A stretch of DNA of 64,000 nt from Chryseobacterium sp. PMSZPI (GTDB taxonomy: Bacteria; Bacteroidota; Bacteroidia; Flavobacteriales; Weeksellaceae): assembly GCF_002835665.1 (NCBI RefSeq), contig NZ_PIZV01000006.1, forward strand, positions 62,001-126,000. Reading direction: 5' to 3'. The position numbers and the translations under genes are program-made. Positions 44,222 through 52,937 of the stretch are shown one piece after another (position 1 is the stretch's first letter; every line of letters begins with the position of its first letter). The notes beneath the pieces were generated by a model. That model worked only from the letters and a program-made list of their open reading frames with translations. It was not told where the DNA came from and searched no databases.

Positions 44222-44832
44222 ATTCCAAGCTGATTGTCTGAAATCACTTCTGAAGTAGCCAAAACCTGTTGTCGAGTGATACGAATAGTATCAAGCATTA
44301 GCATTGACACGGAAACAGAACTATTAAATTGTCTGAAATAAATTTTAACAGTTTGTCCTGCAAAAGCAGATAAATCTACATTCTTTGCTATCGCAACATT
44401 CGTAACTGAAATATCTTCTTCTAAACTAGGTGCTGCCGTATTCACAAATGCACTTGTAGCCGGAAGTACATATACTGCATAATGATTATTTAAAGGATCA
44501 GGTTGTCCTTCAATCCTGCCAATTAAAAATGATAAGGAATAATTACTTCCTGCCGGTAAAGCTATTTCTGGCGAAATCAATAAAACATCAGAAGTTGTAG
44601 ATGATATAATCGTTGCTGTCTTTCCTGAAAATCCTAAAGCATTTGAAAAAGGCATATCACCCCCCATCCAAGGTAAATTAATTGCTGTGGGATCAGTAGA
44701 GGCAGAACTCCACCCTGCCGGCAGGCTTGGCTCTGTGAGTGATTCGAAAGTTTCCTCAAAAGTAATGGTCTGAGCAGACGCAGAAAACATCATCCCTAAT
44801 AAAATCAGGGTACATAGTAGTACTTTTTTCAT
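44017..44832 (-). CDS. Choice-of-anchor J protein with T9SS type A sorting domain (paralogue 1)
   Basis: A 271-residue protein from ATG 44832 with signal peptide MKKVLLCTLILLGMMFSASA. The cleaved-adhesin/choice-of-anchor-J domain follows: FEETFESLTEPSLPAGWSS, GFSGKTATIIS, LLISPEIALPAGSNYSLSF and the closing DTIRI. The sorting domain has IYPNPASDYVFLKS and NLKSGAYMLKVTSENKTY and ends KIIKK. Its last ~65 residues are nearly identical to those of paralogue 2 because of the 525-bp direct repeat. Likely a surface or secreted adhesin-like protein; ligand unknown. Confidence 0.87.
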   Translation of the reverse strand: MKKVLLCTLILLGMMFSASAQTITFEETFESLTEPSLPAGWSSASTDPTAINLPWMGGDMPFSNALGFSGKTATIISSTTSDVLLISPEIALPAGSNYSLSFLIGRIEGQPDPLNNHYAVYVLPATSAFVNTAAPSLEEDISVTNVAIAKNVDLSAFAGQTVKIYFRQFNSSVSVSMLMLDTIRITRQQVLATSEVISDNQLGIYPNPASDYVFLKSKSKITKAEVFDIVGRKMNTGFNENRVDVRNLKSGAYMLKVTSENKTYSQKIIKK

Positions 44833-44835
44833 AAA

Positions 44836-45361
44836 TGTGTTTTTTAGTTTATATTTTAATTTCTGATACCAAATTACATATACCACCCATAAAAACAAAT
44901 TTTAAATAAAGAAAAAGACCCAGAAGACTCAAATGCGTTATTAATTTGTCATTGAATAGATTATTTTCCATGACTTATCCCAAATTTTATAAAACAATAA
45001 AGCATTTCGATATCGAAATGCTTTATTAACGAAGGAGCTCTATGTGAAAAATTGTTTTTTTTAATTATTCTCAGGGAATAACAACGATATTTTTTAATAA
45101 AATACATTATTGCTTAAAGAAGCACCCAGCCGATAGCTATTGATAATGCTAACAAGTTATTTTTTAATAATTTTTTGAGAATAGGTTTTATTTTCGCTTG
45201 TTACCTTAAGCATATAAGCTCCCGACTTTAAATTTCTAACATCAACCCTATTTTCATTGAATCCTACATTCATTTTTCTTCCCGCTATATCAAAAACTTC
45301 CGCTTTAGTAATTTTCGATTTGGATTTTAGAAAAACATAATCTGAAGTAGGATTAGGATAA
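44836..45361. repeat. Direct repeat, copy 2 (~525 bp)
   Basis: Partner of 43697-44221, with about a dozen differences. Homology stops abruptly on the right inside the sorting domain codons, after the SDYVFLK-encoding bases and the IYPNP region. Confidence 0.88.
44999..45024 (-). terminator. Palindromic hairpin after the T9SS gene at 45157
   Basis: Same 26-base palindrome as 43859-43884, inside the direct repeat. Confidence 0.75.
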
Positions 45362-45981
45362 ATACCAACCTTTGCATTTGAATTCACTTCTGATGTTGCT
45401 AATACTTGTTGTTGAGTAATACGAACGTCATCCATCATTAGCATACTTCCGTATGAAGCAGGACCATTAAATTGCCTGAAATGCATTTTAATATTTTGTC
45501 CGGCATAATTTGATAAATTAACAGTTCTTAGATTGGGATTAGAAAGAAGACTGCTAACTGTTTCTTCAAAAATTGGAGTTTCATTACCTGTAAATACACC
45601 TGTTGCCGGTAATATATAAAGAGCATAATGATTTTCAGAAGGATATGGTGCATCTTGTGTTGCTCCAATCACTCCTATTTGATAAGTTAGAGAATAAGAA
45701 CTATTTCCTTGCAAATTGATTACAGGAGAAGATAGTAGATGATCACCGGAAGAGTTTATTGAAACCGTAGCTACAAATCGACCTGTCATTCCACCTCCCA
45801 TATTAGGTGCATTATCAATAACAGCCCATTTACTTCCTTCCCCATCCCTATCTACCATTGCCCATCCAGTAGGAAGATTAGGACTTGCTGTAGTTTCAAA
45901 TGTTTCTTCAAAAATTGTGGTTTGTGCATTAAATTGGAGTCCAATACTCAATAGCACGATCGAAAATAATGTTTTCTTCAT
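45157..45981 (-). CDS. Choice-of-anchor J protein with T9SS type A sorting domain (paralogue 2)
   Basis: A 274-residue paralogue of the gene at 44017. Signal peptide MKKTLFSIVLLSIGLQFNA, then FEETFETTASPNLPTGWAM, MTGRFVATVSI, LLSSPVINLQGNSSYSLTY and MMDDVRI. The sorting domain is almost the same as in paralogue 1 (KSGAYMLKVTSENKTYSQ, KIIKK), while the anchor-J part is well diverged. The contrast points to gene conversion or duplication restricted to the 3' end. Confidence 0.87.
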   Translation of the reverse strand: MKKTLFSIVLLSIGLQFNAQTTIFEETFETTASPNLPTGWAMVDRDGEGSKWAVIDNAPNMGGGMTGRFVATVSINSSGDHLLSSPVINLQGNSSYSLTYQIGVIGATQDAPYPSENHYALYILPATGVFTGNETPIFEETVSSLLSNPNLRTVNLSNYAGQNIKMHFRQFNGPASYGSMLMMDDVRITQQQVLATSEVNSNAKVGIYPNPTSDYVFLKSKSKITKAEVFDIAGRKMNVGFNENRVDVRNLKSGAYMLKVTSENKTYSQKIIKK

Positions 45982-46152
45982 AAACTGTTTTTTTAATTTT
46001 CTGTTGTTTTTTAATTTCGAACTAAATTATAAACATCATAAACAAAAACCAACTTGAGCAAATAAAAAATCACAAAATACCCTAAAAAAGATATTAATTT
46101 GCTTAAAAATAGATTATTTTAAACATTTTTAAATAATTTATATAAAAACAAT

Positions 46153-46178
46153 AATGCGTTCCGATATCGGAACGCATT
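46153..46178 (-). terminator. Palindromic hairpin after the truncated gene
   Basis: Perfect palindrome with arms AATGCGTTCCGAT and ATCGGAACGCATT; same centre as the hairpins at 43859 and 44999 but with compensated stem changes. Confidence 0.75.
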
Positions 46179-46265
46179 GCCAGTTAGTCGATTTTATATA
46201 AAAACAAATGTTGTTTTGAATAATTATCAAATATTAAGACATTTTTTTATATATAAAAAATTAAA

Positions 46266-46520
46266 TCAGATTGATTGGCAGGTCATTTTATTTTTTAATG
46301 CTATTTTTCCTGAAAATCCCCAAGGATCACTCAGTCCAGCGATATCATATCCTCCTTTCCAATCAAGCATTAAAGTATCATTACTTCGATCTACCGTTGT
46401 CCAGCCGGCCGGCAGATCCGGATATGTTATCGACTCAAATATCTCTTCAGAAATAGTGACTTGTGCATTACATTGCAGAATCATTCCTAATAATAGGAAG
46501 AAAAATAATGTTTTTTTCAT
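46266..46520 (-). pseudogene. Truncated choice-of-anchor J gene without sorting domain
   Basis: An 84-residue frame with an intact signal peptide (MKKTLFFFLLLGMILQCNA) and the start of the anchor-J domain: EEIFESITYPDLPAGWTTV and DPWGFSGKIAL. It then ends ALKNKMTCQSI. Paralogues continue for ~190 residues after the GFSGK point, including the T9SS domain, so this copy has lost its 3' two-thirds. It could still be secreted to the periplasm but not by T9SS. The promoter region and the hairpin after it are preserved. Confidence 0.8.
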
Positions 46521-46689
46521 AATTGTGTTTTTTAAAGTTTTTTATTGTGTTTATTATTCCAATTTATAAATATCATAAACAAAAACAAAGCGTCCTAAAT
46601 TAAAATCAATAAAAACCAGTAAAAACAACATATTTCTGTCATAAAATAGTTTATTTTAAATATTTCCAATCAATTCAATTAAAAACAAT

Positions 46690-46714
46690 CAAGCGTTTCG
46701 ATACCGAAACGCTT
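46690..46714 (-). terminator. Hairpin after the T9SS gene at 46799
   Basis: CAAGCGTTTCG (46690-46700) pairs perfectly with CGAAACGCTTG (46705-46715), loop ATAC. Confidence 0.75.
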
Positions 46715-46798
46715 GATAAATATATTTATTTTGGGTAATTCCTTGTGAATACAGGGATATCTCAATAAAATATCCTGTTCACTCATAATGATTGCAGG

Positions 46799-47605
46799 TT
46801 ATTTTTTAATAAATTTTTGAGAATAGGTTTTATTGGTGGTTGTAATATTGATTAAATAGGTTCCCGGCTGAAGGTTTCTTACATCTAATATACTATTATT
46901 CAATGTTGTATTCATTTTTCTTGCTGTTGCATCAAAGACTTCAGCTTTGATGATTTTGAATTCAGATTTTAAATGTATATCATCTGAAACAGGATTGGGA
47001 TATATTTCCGAATGGCTATCCTGCTTTATTTCCGAAGTTCCCAGTACCCCCTGATGACGGATCTGAACATCATCAAGGATCAAAGTCCCATTATCACCGG
47101 AAGAGTTAAACATTCTAAAATAAACTCTAACATTTTGCCCACCATAGCCTGATAGATTAATTGTTTTTAATACAGCAGTACCACCTGTTGATATATTTCC
47201 CTCAAGGGCAGGGGTTTCTGTACCTGTAAATGAGGATACTGGTGACTGCAATACGTACACCGCATAATGTTTATTTGCGGAACCGGTAGCTCCTATAAGA
47301 AAGTTTAAAGAGAAAGAATTTCCTGCTTGTAAATTGATAAGAGGAGTAATCAGAAGTTTATCATCTGACATACTACTTGCCCGTACACTTACTACTTTTC
47401 CTGAAAACCCACCAACTAAAGAGGAAGGTACAGAACTTGAAACCATCCAGCCTGAACCTCCATTCCTGGCTATGGCAATCCACCCTGAAGGGATCTGAAA
47501 AGTTGGTGTTGTTTCAAATTTCTCTTCGAAAATAAGAGTTTGCGCGTTGATTTGTGAAATTGCATTTAGCAGTATAAATACAATAGAAAGTAATACTTTT
47601 TTCAT
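46799..47605 (-). CDS. Choice-of-anchor J protein with T9SS type A sorting domain (paralogue 3)
   Basis: A 268-residue paralogue. Signal peptide MKKVLLSIVFILLNAISQINA, then FEEKFETTPTFQIPSGWIA, GGFSGKVVSVR, LLITPLINLQAGNSFSLNF and LILDDVQI. The sorting domain IYPNPVSDDIHLKSEF and NLQPGTYLINITTTNKTY, ending KFIKK, is diverged from paralogues 1 and 2. It is the oldest-looking intact member of the array and the first in transcription order. Confidence 0.87.
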   Translation of the reverse strand: MKKVLLSIVFILLNAISQINAQTLIFEEKFETTPTFQIPSGWIAIARNGGSGWMVSSSVPSSLVGGFSGKVVSVRASSMSDDKLLITPLINLQAGNSFSLNFLIGATGSANKHYAVYVLQSPVSSFTGTETPALEGNISTGGTAVLKTINLSGYGGQNVRVYFRMFNSSGDNGTLILDDVQIRHQGVLGTSEIKQDSHSEIYPNPVSDDIHLKSEFKIIKAEVFDATARKMNTTLNNSILDVRNLQPGTYLINITTTNKTYSQKFIKK

Positions 47606-48029
47606 TATTTTTTTTTTATATAATTAGCATTACTAAATTAAAAACACAACAACAAAAAACCCAATATTAAGTAAATAAAATCATAAAAACACCCAAAAAC
47701 AATATTAAAAACCAATATTATAGATTATTTTTAATTATTTGTCATAATTCACGATAAAAGAATAAAGTATTGATTATTAAAAGGTTTGACTATTCTTGAT
47801 ATAGAGATCGAATTTCAAATATGAAAAGTTTAATCGGAATTTTTATAACTCACTTATATTTCTAAGCTATTCAATAATTATTGGTTATTTTTTAATTATA
47901 TTTTTAGAAAAGGTCTCTTTTTGGTTGTGACAGTGATGATAAGTTGCAGAATGAAAATACATGATATATTCTCTTTCTATTCAGTCTGCCCCGATCTTTT
48001 CTCCAGCCATGGTTGTTCCGTATATAAAA
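47606..48029. other. Intergenic region with a sorting-domain remnant
   Basis: About 420 bases, AT-rich, with no complete gene. The only structure is the T9SS tail remnant at 47885-47960. Confidence 0.55.
47885..47960 (-). pseudogene. Remnant of a T9SS sorting domain tail
   Basis: The minus strand reads ITVTTKK and then, after a one-base slip at an A-run, ETFSKNIIKK-stop. This is the end of a sorting domain like those of the neighbouring paralogues. Nothing recognisable lies upstream, so it is a relic of a lost array member. Confidence 0.6.
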
Positions 48030-48060
48030 AAGCTGCTTCATTTCTGAAACAGCTTGTTTT
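48030..48060 (-). terminator. Terminator of the M20 dipeptidase gene
   Basis: AAGCTGcTTCA (48030-48040) pairs with TGAAaCAGCTT (48045-48055), one mismatch, with an A-run on the left. Confidence 0.75.
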
Positions 48061-48078
48061 TTATAGGTAAGAGGTGTA

Positions 48079-49458
48079 CTACTTTGAATAATTCTCAAAA
48101 AACAACGGAATACTTTCAATCCCTTTATAGAAATTAAATAATCCATAATGTTCATTTGGAGAGTGGATTGCATCAGAATCCAATCCAAAGCCCATCAGTA
48201 CAGATTTTGCTCCTAAAACTTTTTCAAACATTGCTGTAATAGGGATACTTCCTCCACTTCTGTATGGCAATACTTCTTTACCGAATGCTGTTTCCATCGC
48301 TTTTTTAGCGGCTAAGAATTCTTTGGTATCGCTTTGTAATACGTATGGCATTCCTCCGTGGTGAGGTGTTACTTTCACTTTTACGGTATCCGGTGCAATT
48401 TTTTCAAAATACTTAGTGAATTTCTCTGTAATTTCTTCCGGGGTCTGATAAGGTACAAGACGCATTGAAATTTTAGCAAAAGCCTTAGAAGGAATTACTG
48501 TTTTAGCTCCTTCTCCTGTATATCCTCCCCAAATACCATTACAATCCAGAGTCGGACGAATAGAAGTTCTTTCTAATGTTGTATAGCCTTTCTCTCCTTC
48601 AATATTACTTAATCCGATTGATTTTTTGAATTCTTCAGGATTATCCTTCAGTTTATTCATTTCTGTTCTATCTGAATCAGATACGATTTCAACATTATCG
48701 TAGAAACCATCAATAGTAATATGTCCGTCTTCGTCAATAAGGTTAGCAATCATTCTTGAAAGCACATGAATAGGATTTGGCACTGCCCCTCCGTAAAGTC
48801 CTGAATGCAGGTCTCTGTTGGGTCCTTCTACCTCTACTTCTACATAGCTCAACCCTCTTAAACCTGTTGTAACAGTGGGTTGTTCATTGCTGTAGATATG
48901 TGTATCTGAAATTAAAATACAATCACAAGATAGTTTTTCTTTATTCTCGTTAACGAAATCTCCAAGACTTACAGAACCTACCTCTTCTTCTCCTTCAAGG
49001 ATGAATTTAACATTGCACGGAAGCGTATTGGTTCTCATCATCGCTTCAAAAGCCTTTAAATGCATAAAAAACTGTCCTTTATCATCCGCAGCTCCTCTTG
49101 CGAAGATGGCTCCATCAGGGTGAAGTTCGGTTTTCTCAATATAAGGTTCAAATGGAGGCTTTGTCCAAAGTTCCAGCGGGTCTGCCGGTTGCACATCATA
49201 ATGTCCGTATACCAATACTGTAGGTAGGTTTTTATCTATGATTTTTTCTCCGAAAACAATTGGATACCCTTTTGTTTCGCAGATTTCAACATTGTCAGCC
49301 CCAGCATTTCTAAGGTGTTCTGCACATACATCTGCACACTTCAGTACGTCATTTTTATAAGCCGGATCTGCAGAAATAGAAGGAATTCTCAATAACTCAA
49401 ATAATTCATCCACGAAACGCTGCTTGTTTTCGTTAATGTAATTTAATGTCTCTTGCAT
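48079..49458 (-). CDS. M20 family dipeptidase
   Basis: A 459-residue zinc peptidase from ATG 49458; the upstream 24-codon extension is unlike the family. Metal-site motifs are clear: VLVYGHYDVQPADP (His and Asp), ARGAADDKGQFF (bridging Asp) and ILEGEEEVGS (catalytic and ligand Glu). The late FGLDSDAIHSPNEHY supplies the last His. The lid domain sits between. It matches cytosolic non-specific dipeptidases of the carnosinase-like M20 group. Single gene. Confidence 0.93.
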   Translation of the reverse strand: MQETLNYINENKQRFVDELFELLRIPSISADPAYKNDVLKCADVCAEHLRNAGADNVEICETKGYPIVFGEKIIDKNLPTVLVYGHYDVQPADPLELWTKPPFEPYIEKTELHPDGAIFARGAADDKGQFFMHLKAFEAMMRTNTLPCNVKFILEGEEEVGSVSLGDFVNENKEKLSCDCILISDTHIYSNEQPTVTTGLRGLSYVEVEVEGPNRDLHSGLYGGAVPNPIHVLSRMIANLIDEDGHITIDGFYDNVEIVSDSDRTEMNKLKDNPEEFKKSIGLSNIEGEKGYTTLERTSIRPTLDCNGIWGGYTGEGAKTVIPSKAFAKISMRLVPYQTPEEITEKFTKYFEKIAPDTVKVKVTPHHGGMPYVLQSDTKEFLAAKKAMETAFGKEVLPYRSGGSIPITAMFEKVLGAKSVLMGFGLDSDAIHSPNEHYGLFNFYKGIESIPLFFENYSK

Positions 49459-49582
49459 TGTAAAAATTTGTTTGGTTAAAATTAAAAAAAATGCATTGCA
49501 GGAACAAGCAAAAACAGAGGATTTTTCCAATCTGTTGTTCAGGTTGCCTTTATGGACTGTTTAATGATTTTTTTTAATAAAA

Positions 49583-49606
49583 AATGCCCCGTAAAAACAG
49601 GGCATT
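49583..49606 (-). terminator. Terminator of the Ala/Glu-rich lipoprotein gene
   Basis: AATGCCC (49583-49589) pairs with GGGCATT (49600-49606), with an A-run on the left. Confidence 0.75.
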
Positions 49607-49625
49607 GTATATTGTATACTATTAA

Positions 49626-49907
49626 TTAGTGTTCAGCTTTTGGAGCTTTTTCTGCTTCAGCAGGTTTTGCAGCAGTAGTGCTATCCTTTTTAGGAGCTTC
49701 AGCTTCTGATTTTACAGCAGCCTCTTCTTTGTGATCAGCAGCAGCTTCATGACTTTGTCCGTGAGCTTCTGCACCCCCTTGAGGGTCATCTGAATATCTC
49801 TCTACTCCTTCTTCCAGTTTTATCACGGCTTTGTTTCCTCCTTCCGGCACTTTTTTACAGCTTACAGCTACAGTTGCAATCGCTAAACATATAACTAATT
49901 TTTTCAT
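49626..49907 (-). CDS. Small Ala/Glu/Lys-rich lipoprotein
   Basis: A 93-residue protein with a lipoprotein signal (VAVSCKK, Cys17). After VIKLEEGVERYSDDP the sequence becomes low-complexity and charged (AEAHGQSHEAAADHKEEAA, then many Ala-Glu-Lys), probably disordered. No family was recognised. Single gene. Confidence 0.72.
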   Translation of the reverse strand: MKKLVICLAIATVAVSCKKVPEGGNKAVIKLEEGVERYSDDPQGGAEAHGQSHEAAADHKEEAAVKSEAEAPKKDSTTAAKPAEAEKAPKAEH

Positions 49908-50044
49908 ATGTAAAATTTATTTTTTTAAAGGTCATACGAAATCGCTTTATTTTAATCTGTTCTCAGATCTAAACAGTGAGCAATTTCATGCTTAAATTTT
50001 TAATTGCCCAAAAGTAAGAAATCCTGCTTTTTTCGGCAACATTT

Positions 50045-51202
50045 TTAGACTGATTTTAGTATAATTTTTCCTTTTTTGGATTGTGTAAAAATAAGGTACT
50101 GTTCTCCCCCATCTTTTAAACCATATTTTTTCTTGATTTCTTCAGGCTTTAAAGGGTAGTTTTTTGAAATAATATTAAACTGTGTTTTCTTTTTAATATT
50201 TTTAGAATCAATCATTTCCATTTCGAAACATCTTCCCGGAAAGTCTGTCTTTTTTTCCGCTGAAGTATAAAGATGGGTATTAGGATGAAGTTTTTTTACG
50301 CTGAACTTCTCTGAAATCAAGTTGAATACTCCGGCCTTTAAAATCGTATTATTAGGAATATAAATAAATTTTTCAGGTTCGGCATACTCCGAGTGAACTC
50401 CTTCTTCTTCCCCAAACTTAAATGTAAAAGAGGGTTCTCCACTTTCAAGATTCACACAATTGCAGGTGATCTCAGGTATATTTTTGTTAGACAAAAATAC
50501 AACCACTTCTTTTACATCATTTTTTAAAGCAATAATATCGATTCTGAAAATATTAGGCAGCACCGAAACTAGATACTTAAGATCAATCAGCGGGGAAAGC
50601 TTAATAACAACCTGATTAGAAATTGAGAGCAACTTTTCCTTAATTTCAAGGATGTTGGGAGATAAATCTTCCAAAAGGAAAACTTTATTTTTATTCTGGT
50701 CTCTTCTTGCAGGGTCGAGGTAAATTACATCGAATATTTCCTGATTTTCTTCTAAGAAATCTTCCAGTCTTCTGTTGATAAATCTGGCCTTCTTTCCTAA
50801 AACACCCCAATTATGCTCTACAATCTCCAAAAGCTCTGCATTTTGCTCTATTAAAGTGATGTCTTCAAAATTTTGAGATAAATACCAGGCATCAATTCCA
50901 AATCCACTTGTAAGATCGATAAATTTTTTCCCCTGCAGGATTTCGGATTTGTAAAGAGCTGTTTTTTCGGATGAAGATTGCTCCAGATTGAGTTGTGGAG
51001 GGAAAACAATACCATCTTGCAATAAAAATGGGAATTTCTTTTCCGCCACCTGCTTTCCTTTGATCTGTTGCACAATTTCATGCATAGAAACCTCAGAAAA
51101 CGGAGATTTTTTTAATAGTAATGAGTGCAGATCAGTTTTCAGATTTGCATTGACATAGGCTTGAATGTCTTTGTTTAGTAATTTATTTCCCACAGATTGC
51201 AC
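50045..51202 (-). CDS. Class I SAM-dependent methyltransferase, THUMP-like (PG_1098 type)
   Basis: A 385-residue methyltransferase of the group with a THUMP-like N-terminus and a C-terminal ferredoxin-like domain. The SAM site is FIDLTSGFGIDAWYLSQN with TLIEQN after the next strand; the active-site loop is VIYLDPARRDQNKNK. Its RNA or protein target is not established. The start is uncertain: only GTG codons (51202, 51193) are available at the family's N-terminus (GNKLLNKDIQ). The GTG region coincides with the inverted repeat next to the GxxExxY gene, as if insertion replaced the original start. Confidence 0.85.
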   Translation of the reverse strand: MQSVGNKLLNKDIQAYVNANLKTDLHSLLLKKSPFSEVSMHEIVQQIKGKQVAEKKFPFLLQDGIVFPPQLNLEQSSSEKTALYKSEILQGKKFIDLTSGFGIDAWYLSQNFEDITLIEQNAELLEIVEHNWGVLGKKARFINRRLEDFLEENQEIFDVIYLDPARRDQNKNKVFLLEDLSPNILEIKEKLLSISNQVVIKLSPLIDLKYLVSVLPNIFRIDIIALKNDVKEVVVFLSNKNIPEITCNCVNLESGEPSFTFKFGEEEGVHSEYAEPEKFIYIPNNTILKAGVFNLISEKFSVKKLHPNTHLYTSAEKKTDFPGRCFEMEMIDSKNIKKKTQFNIISKNYPLKPEEIKKKYGLKDGGEQYLIFTQSKKGKIILKSV

Positions 51203-51674
51203 GGATTACACAGATAATAATGCTTACGCAATATTTCCGTTTATTTTTCTGATAATACTTTTGTCAATATAATCTGTATTGAAATTAACTAATATTCCTA
51301 ATTTCAGATTAGTCAATTTTAAATAGGTTAAAAGTTGTTTGTGATGAACATTATTTATTTCCGGAATTGATTTTATTTCGATAATAACTCTATCCTCCAC
51401 AATTATATCTGCAATAAAGCTTGAATCTATAATAATCCCTTTAAATCTTATCGGAATTGCTACCTGCGTTTTAACACTTAAACCATTATTTTGTAATTCA
51501 AATGCCAAAACTTTTTCATAAACTTTTTCTAATAAGCCTGGTCCCAACTCATTATATACAGAAAAAATAGATTTTCTGATAAGAAAACTTATTTCATTTT
51601 CATTCATTTGTGTATATTTTTAGTTTCTACAGTTTATCTGTAAAAATCTGTGCAATATGAGAAATCTGTGGGAA
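51186..51674. repeat. Inverted repeats bracketing the GxxExxY gene
   Basis: The left end TTTCCCACAGATTGCACGG (51186-51204), continuing ATTACACAGATAA, is mirrored by the right end TTTATCTG..AATCTGTGCAATAT..AAATCTGTGGGAA (51633-51674). Both ends share CCCACAGATT, TGCACRGATT and ACAGATAA in inverted order around one gene. Confidence 0.65.
51224..51607 (-). CDS. GxxExxY family protein
   Basis: A 127-residue protein with the family signature GPGLLEKVYEKVLAFEL at about 22-38, then FIADIIVEDRVIIEIKSI with the D..E-x-K pattern of PD-(D/E)XK nuclease folds, and HHKQLLTYLKLTNLKLGILVNF. The family is abundant in environmental and Bacteroidetes genomes with no proven role. The gene is enclosed by inverted repeats and lies between the methyltransferase and mutA genes on the same strand, so it looks like an inserted cassette. 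Confidence 0.87.
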   Translation of the reverse strand: MNENEISFLIRKSIFSVYNELGPGLLEKVYEKVLAFELQNNGLSVKTQVAIPIRFKGIIIDSSFIADIIVEDRVIIEIKSIPEINNVHHKQLLTYLKLTNLKLGILVNFNTDYIDKSIIRKINGNIA

Positions 51675-51683
51675 CAGTAAAAT

Positions 51684-52847
51684 TTACTCAAACATTTCTG
51701 CCCAACGAACGGCTTTTATTTCTTTTTCGTTGTATAGATCTGCGATCGACTTTTTAATGTCTAATTTAGGGTATAAATTCACCCCAATCAGCTTTATTTT
51801 TCCTTCTTCGATCCATTGTTGTTCCTGAATAGCGTGATCATAGATTTTTTTCTGAATAATTCCTTGCTTTAACAATTCCAGATAACCTCCGGCTTCTTCT
51901 ATTTCTACAAATAGGGCCCATGACTTTTCCGCAATTTGTCTAGTGATATCCTCAATGTAATAACTTCCATTGGAAGCGTCCTCAAATACATTAATGATAC
52001 TTTCATAAGCCAGAACAATCTGTTGTTTGAAGGAAATTTCTTCCGAATTATCAGTACTTCTGTCTACCAGATAATTATTCGTAAAAACAGCATCAGCACC
52101 GCCAATCATTGCTGAAGCAAGTTCAAGTGTGGAACGAATCAGATTATTTTCATTATCTGCAACCGCTTTATTTCGTAAAGAAGTCTCTGCAAAAATGTAA
52201 GGAACTTCGTCCAGCCCATATTCTTTGGAAAGCTGATTGAAAACTATTTTAAAAGCTCTCAGTTTCGCCATTTCAAAGAAATAATTTCCTCCTACAGCAA
52301 TTCTGAAAATCAATTGGTTTACAATATCCACTCCATACAGTTCCACCAACTCTTTAGTTTTTGCGAGAGCAATACCTAGCTGTTGATCAATAGCGGCACC
52401 TGCATTCTGATGTAATGAAATATCTACACAAATACTTCTTTTAAACTCTTTTGCCAAAAGTTCTTTTGCCAATTGATCGTCAATTGTTCCTGTTTTTTCA
52501 TCAAAAACATCAATCAAAGAAAAATACTGATCTTCTTCTTTTGGACTGATATGGCCTGCAAGCTCTTTATTATTGACAAAAATGGTTTTCTGTTCCAGGT
52601 TTTCTACATTCTGGTCCAGGATAAATGCAAATACTTCATCTTCCAGGCTTTCGTGGTATCTGGCTACCAAATGGGTACTTTCTTCCACTCTTGGCAGGTT
52701 TACCAAAGGCTTCTGAACTTCTGTATAAAAAGGCTTTACCTCTATTCCTTCCAGATTTTCTTTTTCCAAAATCGTATAGATATCTTCGGTTTTAAGCTGT
52801 TTTTTTACTAAATTTTCCCAGTTTGGATATGTATTGGTATTTGACAT
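51684..52847 (-). CDS. mutA: Methylmalonyl-CoA mutase small subunit
   Basis: A 387-residue protein resembling the small (beta) subunit of heterodimeric methylmalonyl-CoA mutase. This subunit has a mutase-like barrel but no B12 domain and supports the catalytic large subunit in interconverting succinyl-CoA and methylmalonyl-CoA. Family features are YPNWENLVKKQLKTEDIY at the start, QNAGAAIDQQLGIALAKTKE, FRIAVGGNYFFEMAKLRAF and the closing EIKAVRWAEMFE. The large subunit gene, normally next door, is not in the window; the GxxExxY gene occupies the downstream position. Confidence 0.88.
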   Translation of the reverse strand: MSNTNTYPNWENLVKKQLKTEDIYTILEKENLEGIEVKPFYTEVQKPLVNLPRVEESTHLVARYHESLEDEVFAFILDQNVENLEQKTIFVNNKELAGHISPKEEDQYFSLIDVFDEKTGTIDDQLAKELLAKEFKRSICVDISLHQNAGAAIDQQLGIALAKTKELVELYGVDIVNQLIFRIAVGGNYFFEMAKLRAFKIVFNQLSKEYGLDEVPYIFAETSLRNKAVADNENNLIRSTLELASAMIGGADAVFTNNYLVDRSTDNSEEISFKQQIVLAYESIINVFEDASNGSYYIEDITRQIAEKSWALFVEIEEAGGYLELLKQGIIQKKIYDHAIQEQQWIEEGKIKLIGVNLYPKLDIKKSIADLYNEKEIKAVRWAEMFE

Positions 52848-52870
52848 TAGTTTTATTTTGTTTATGAATG

Positions 52871-52918
52871 GTCAATAGTGAATTTTGCTTCGCAAGTGAA
52901 TCAAAATTCACTATTGAT
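52871..52918. repeat. Interspersed repeat (copy 2) forming a long hairpin
   Basis: Shares 31 bases exactly with 37059-37089. Here TCAATAGTGAATTTTG (52872-52887) pairs perfectly with CAAAATTCACTATTGA (52902-52917), a 16-bp stem. It lies upstream of mutA. Confidence 0.8.
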
Positions 52919-52937
52919 CTATTCTATTCAAATTTTA

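Noticed and set aside
47904..48188. Minus-strand open frame overlapping the M20 dipeptidase 3' end
   Set aside because: It overlaps a certain gene in another frame, crosses a terminator and has no domain.
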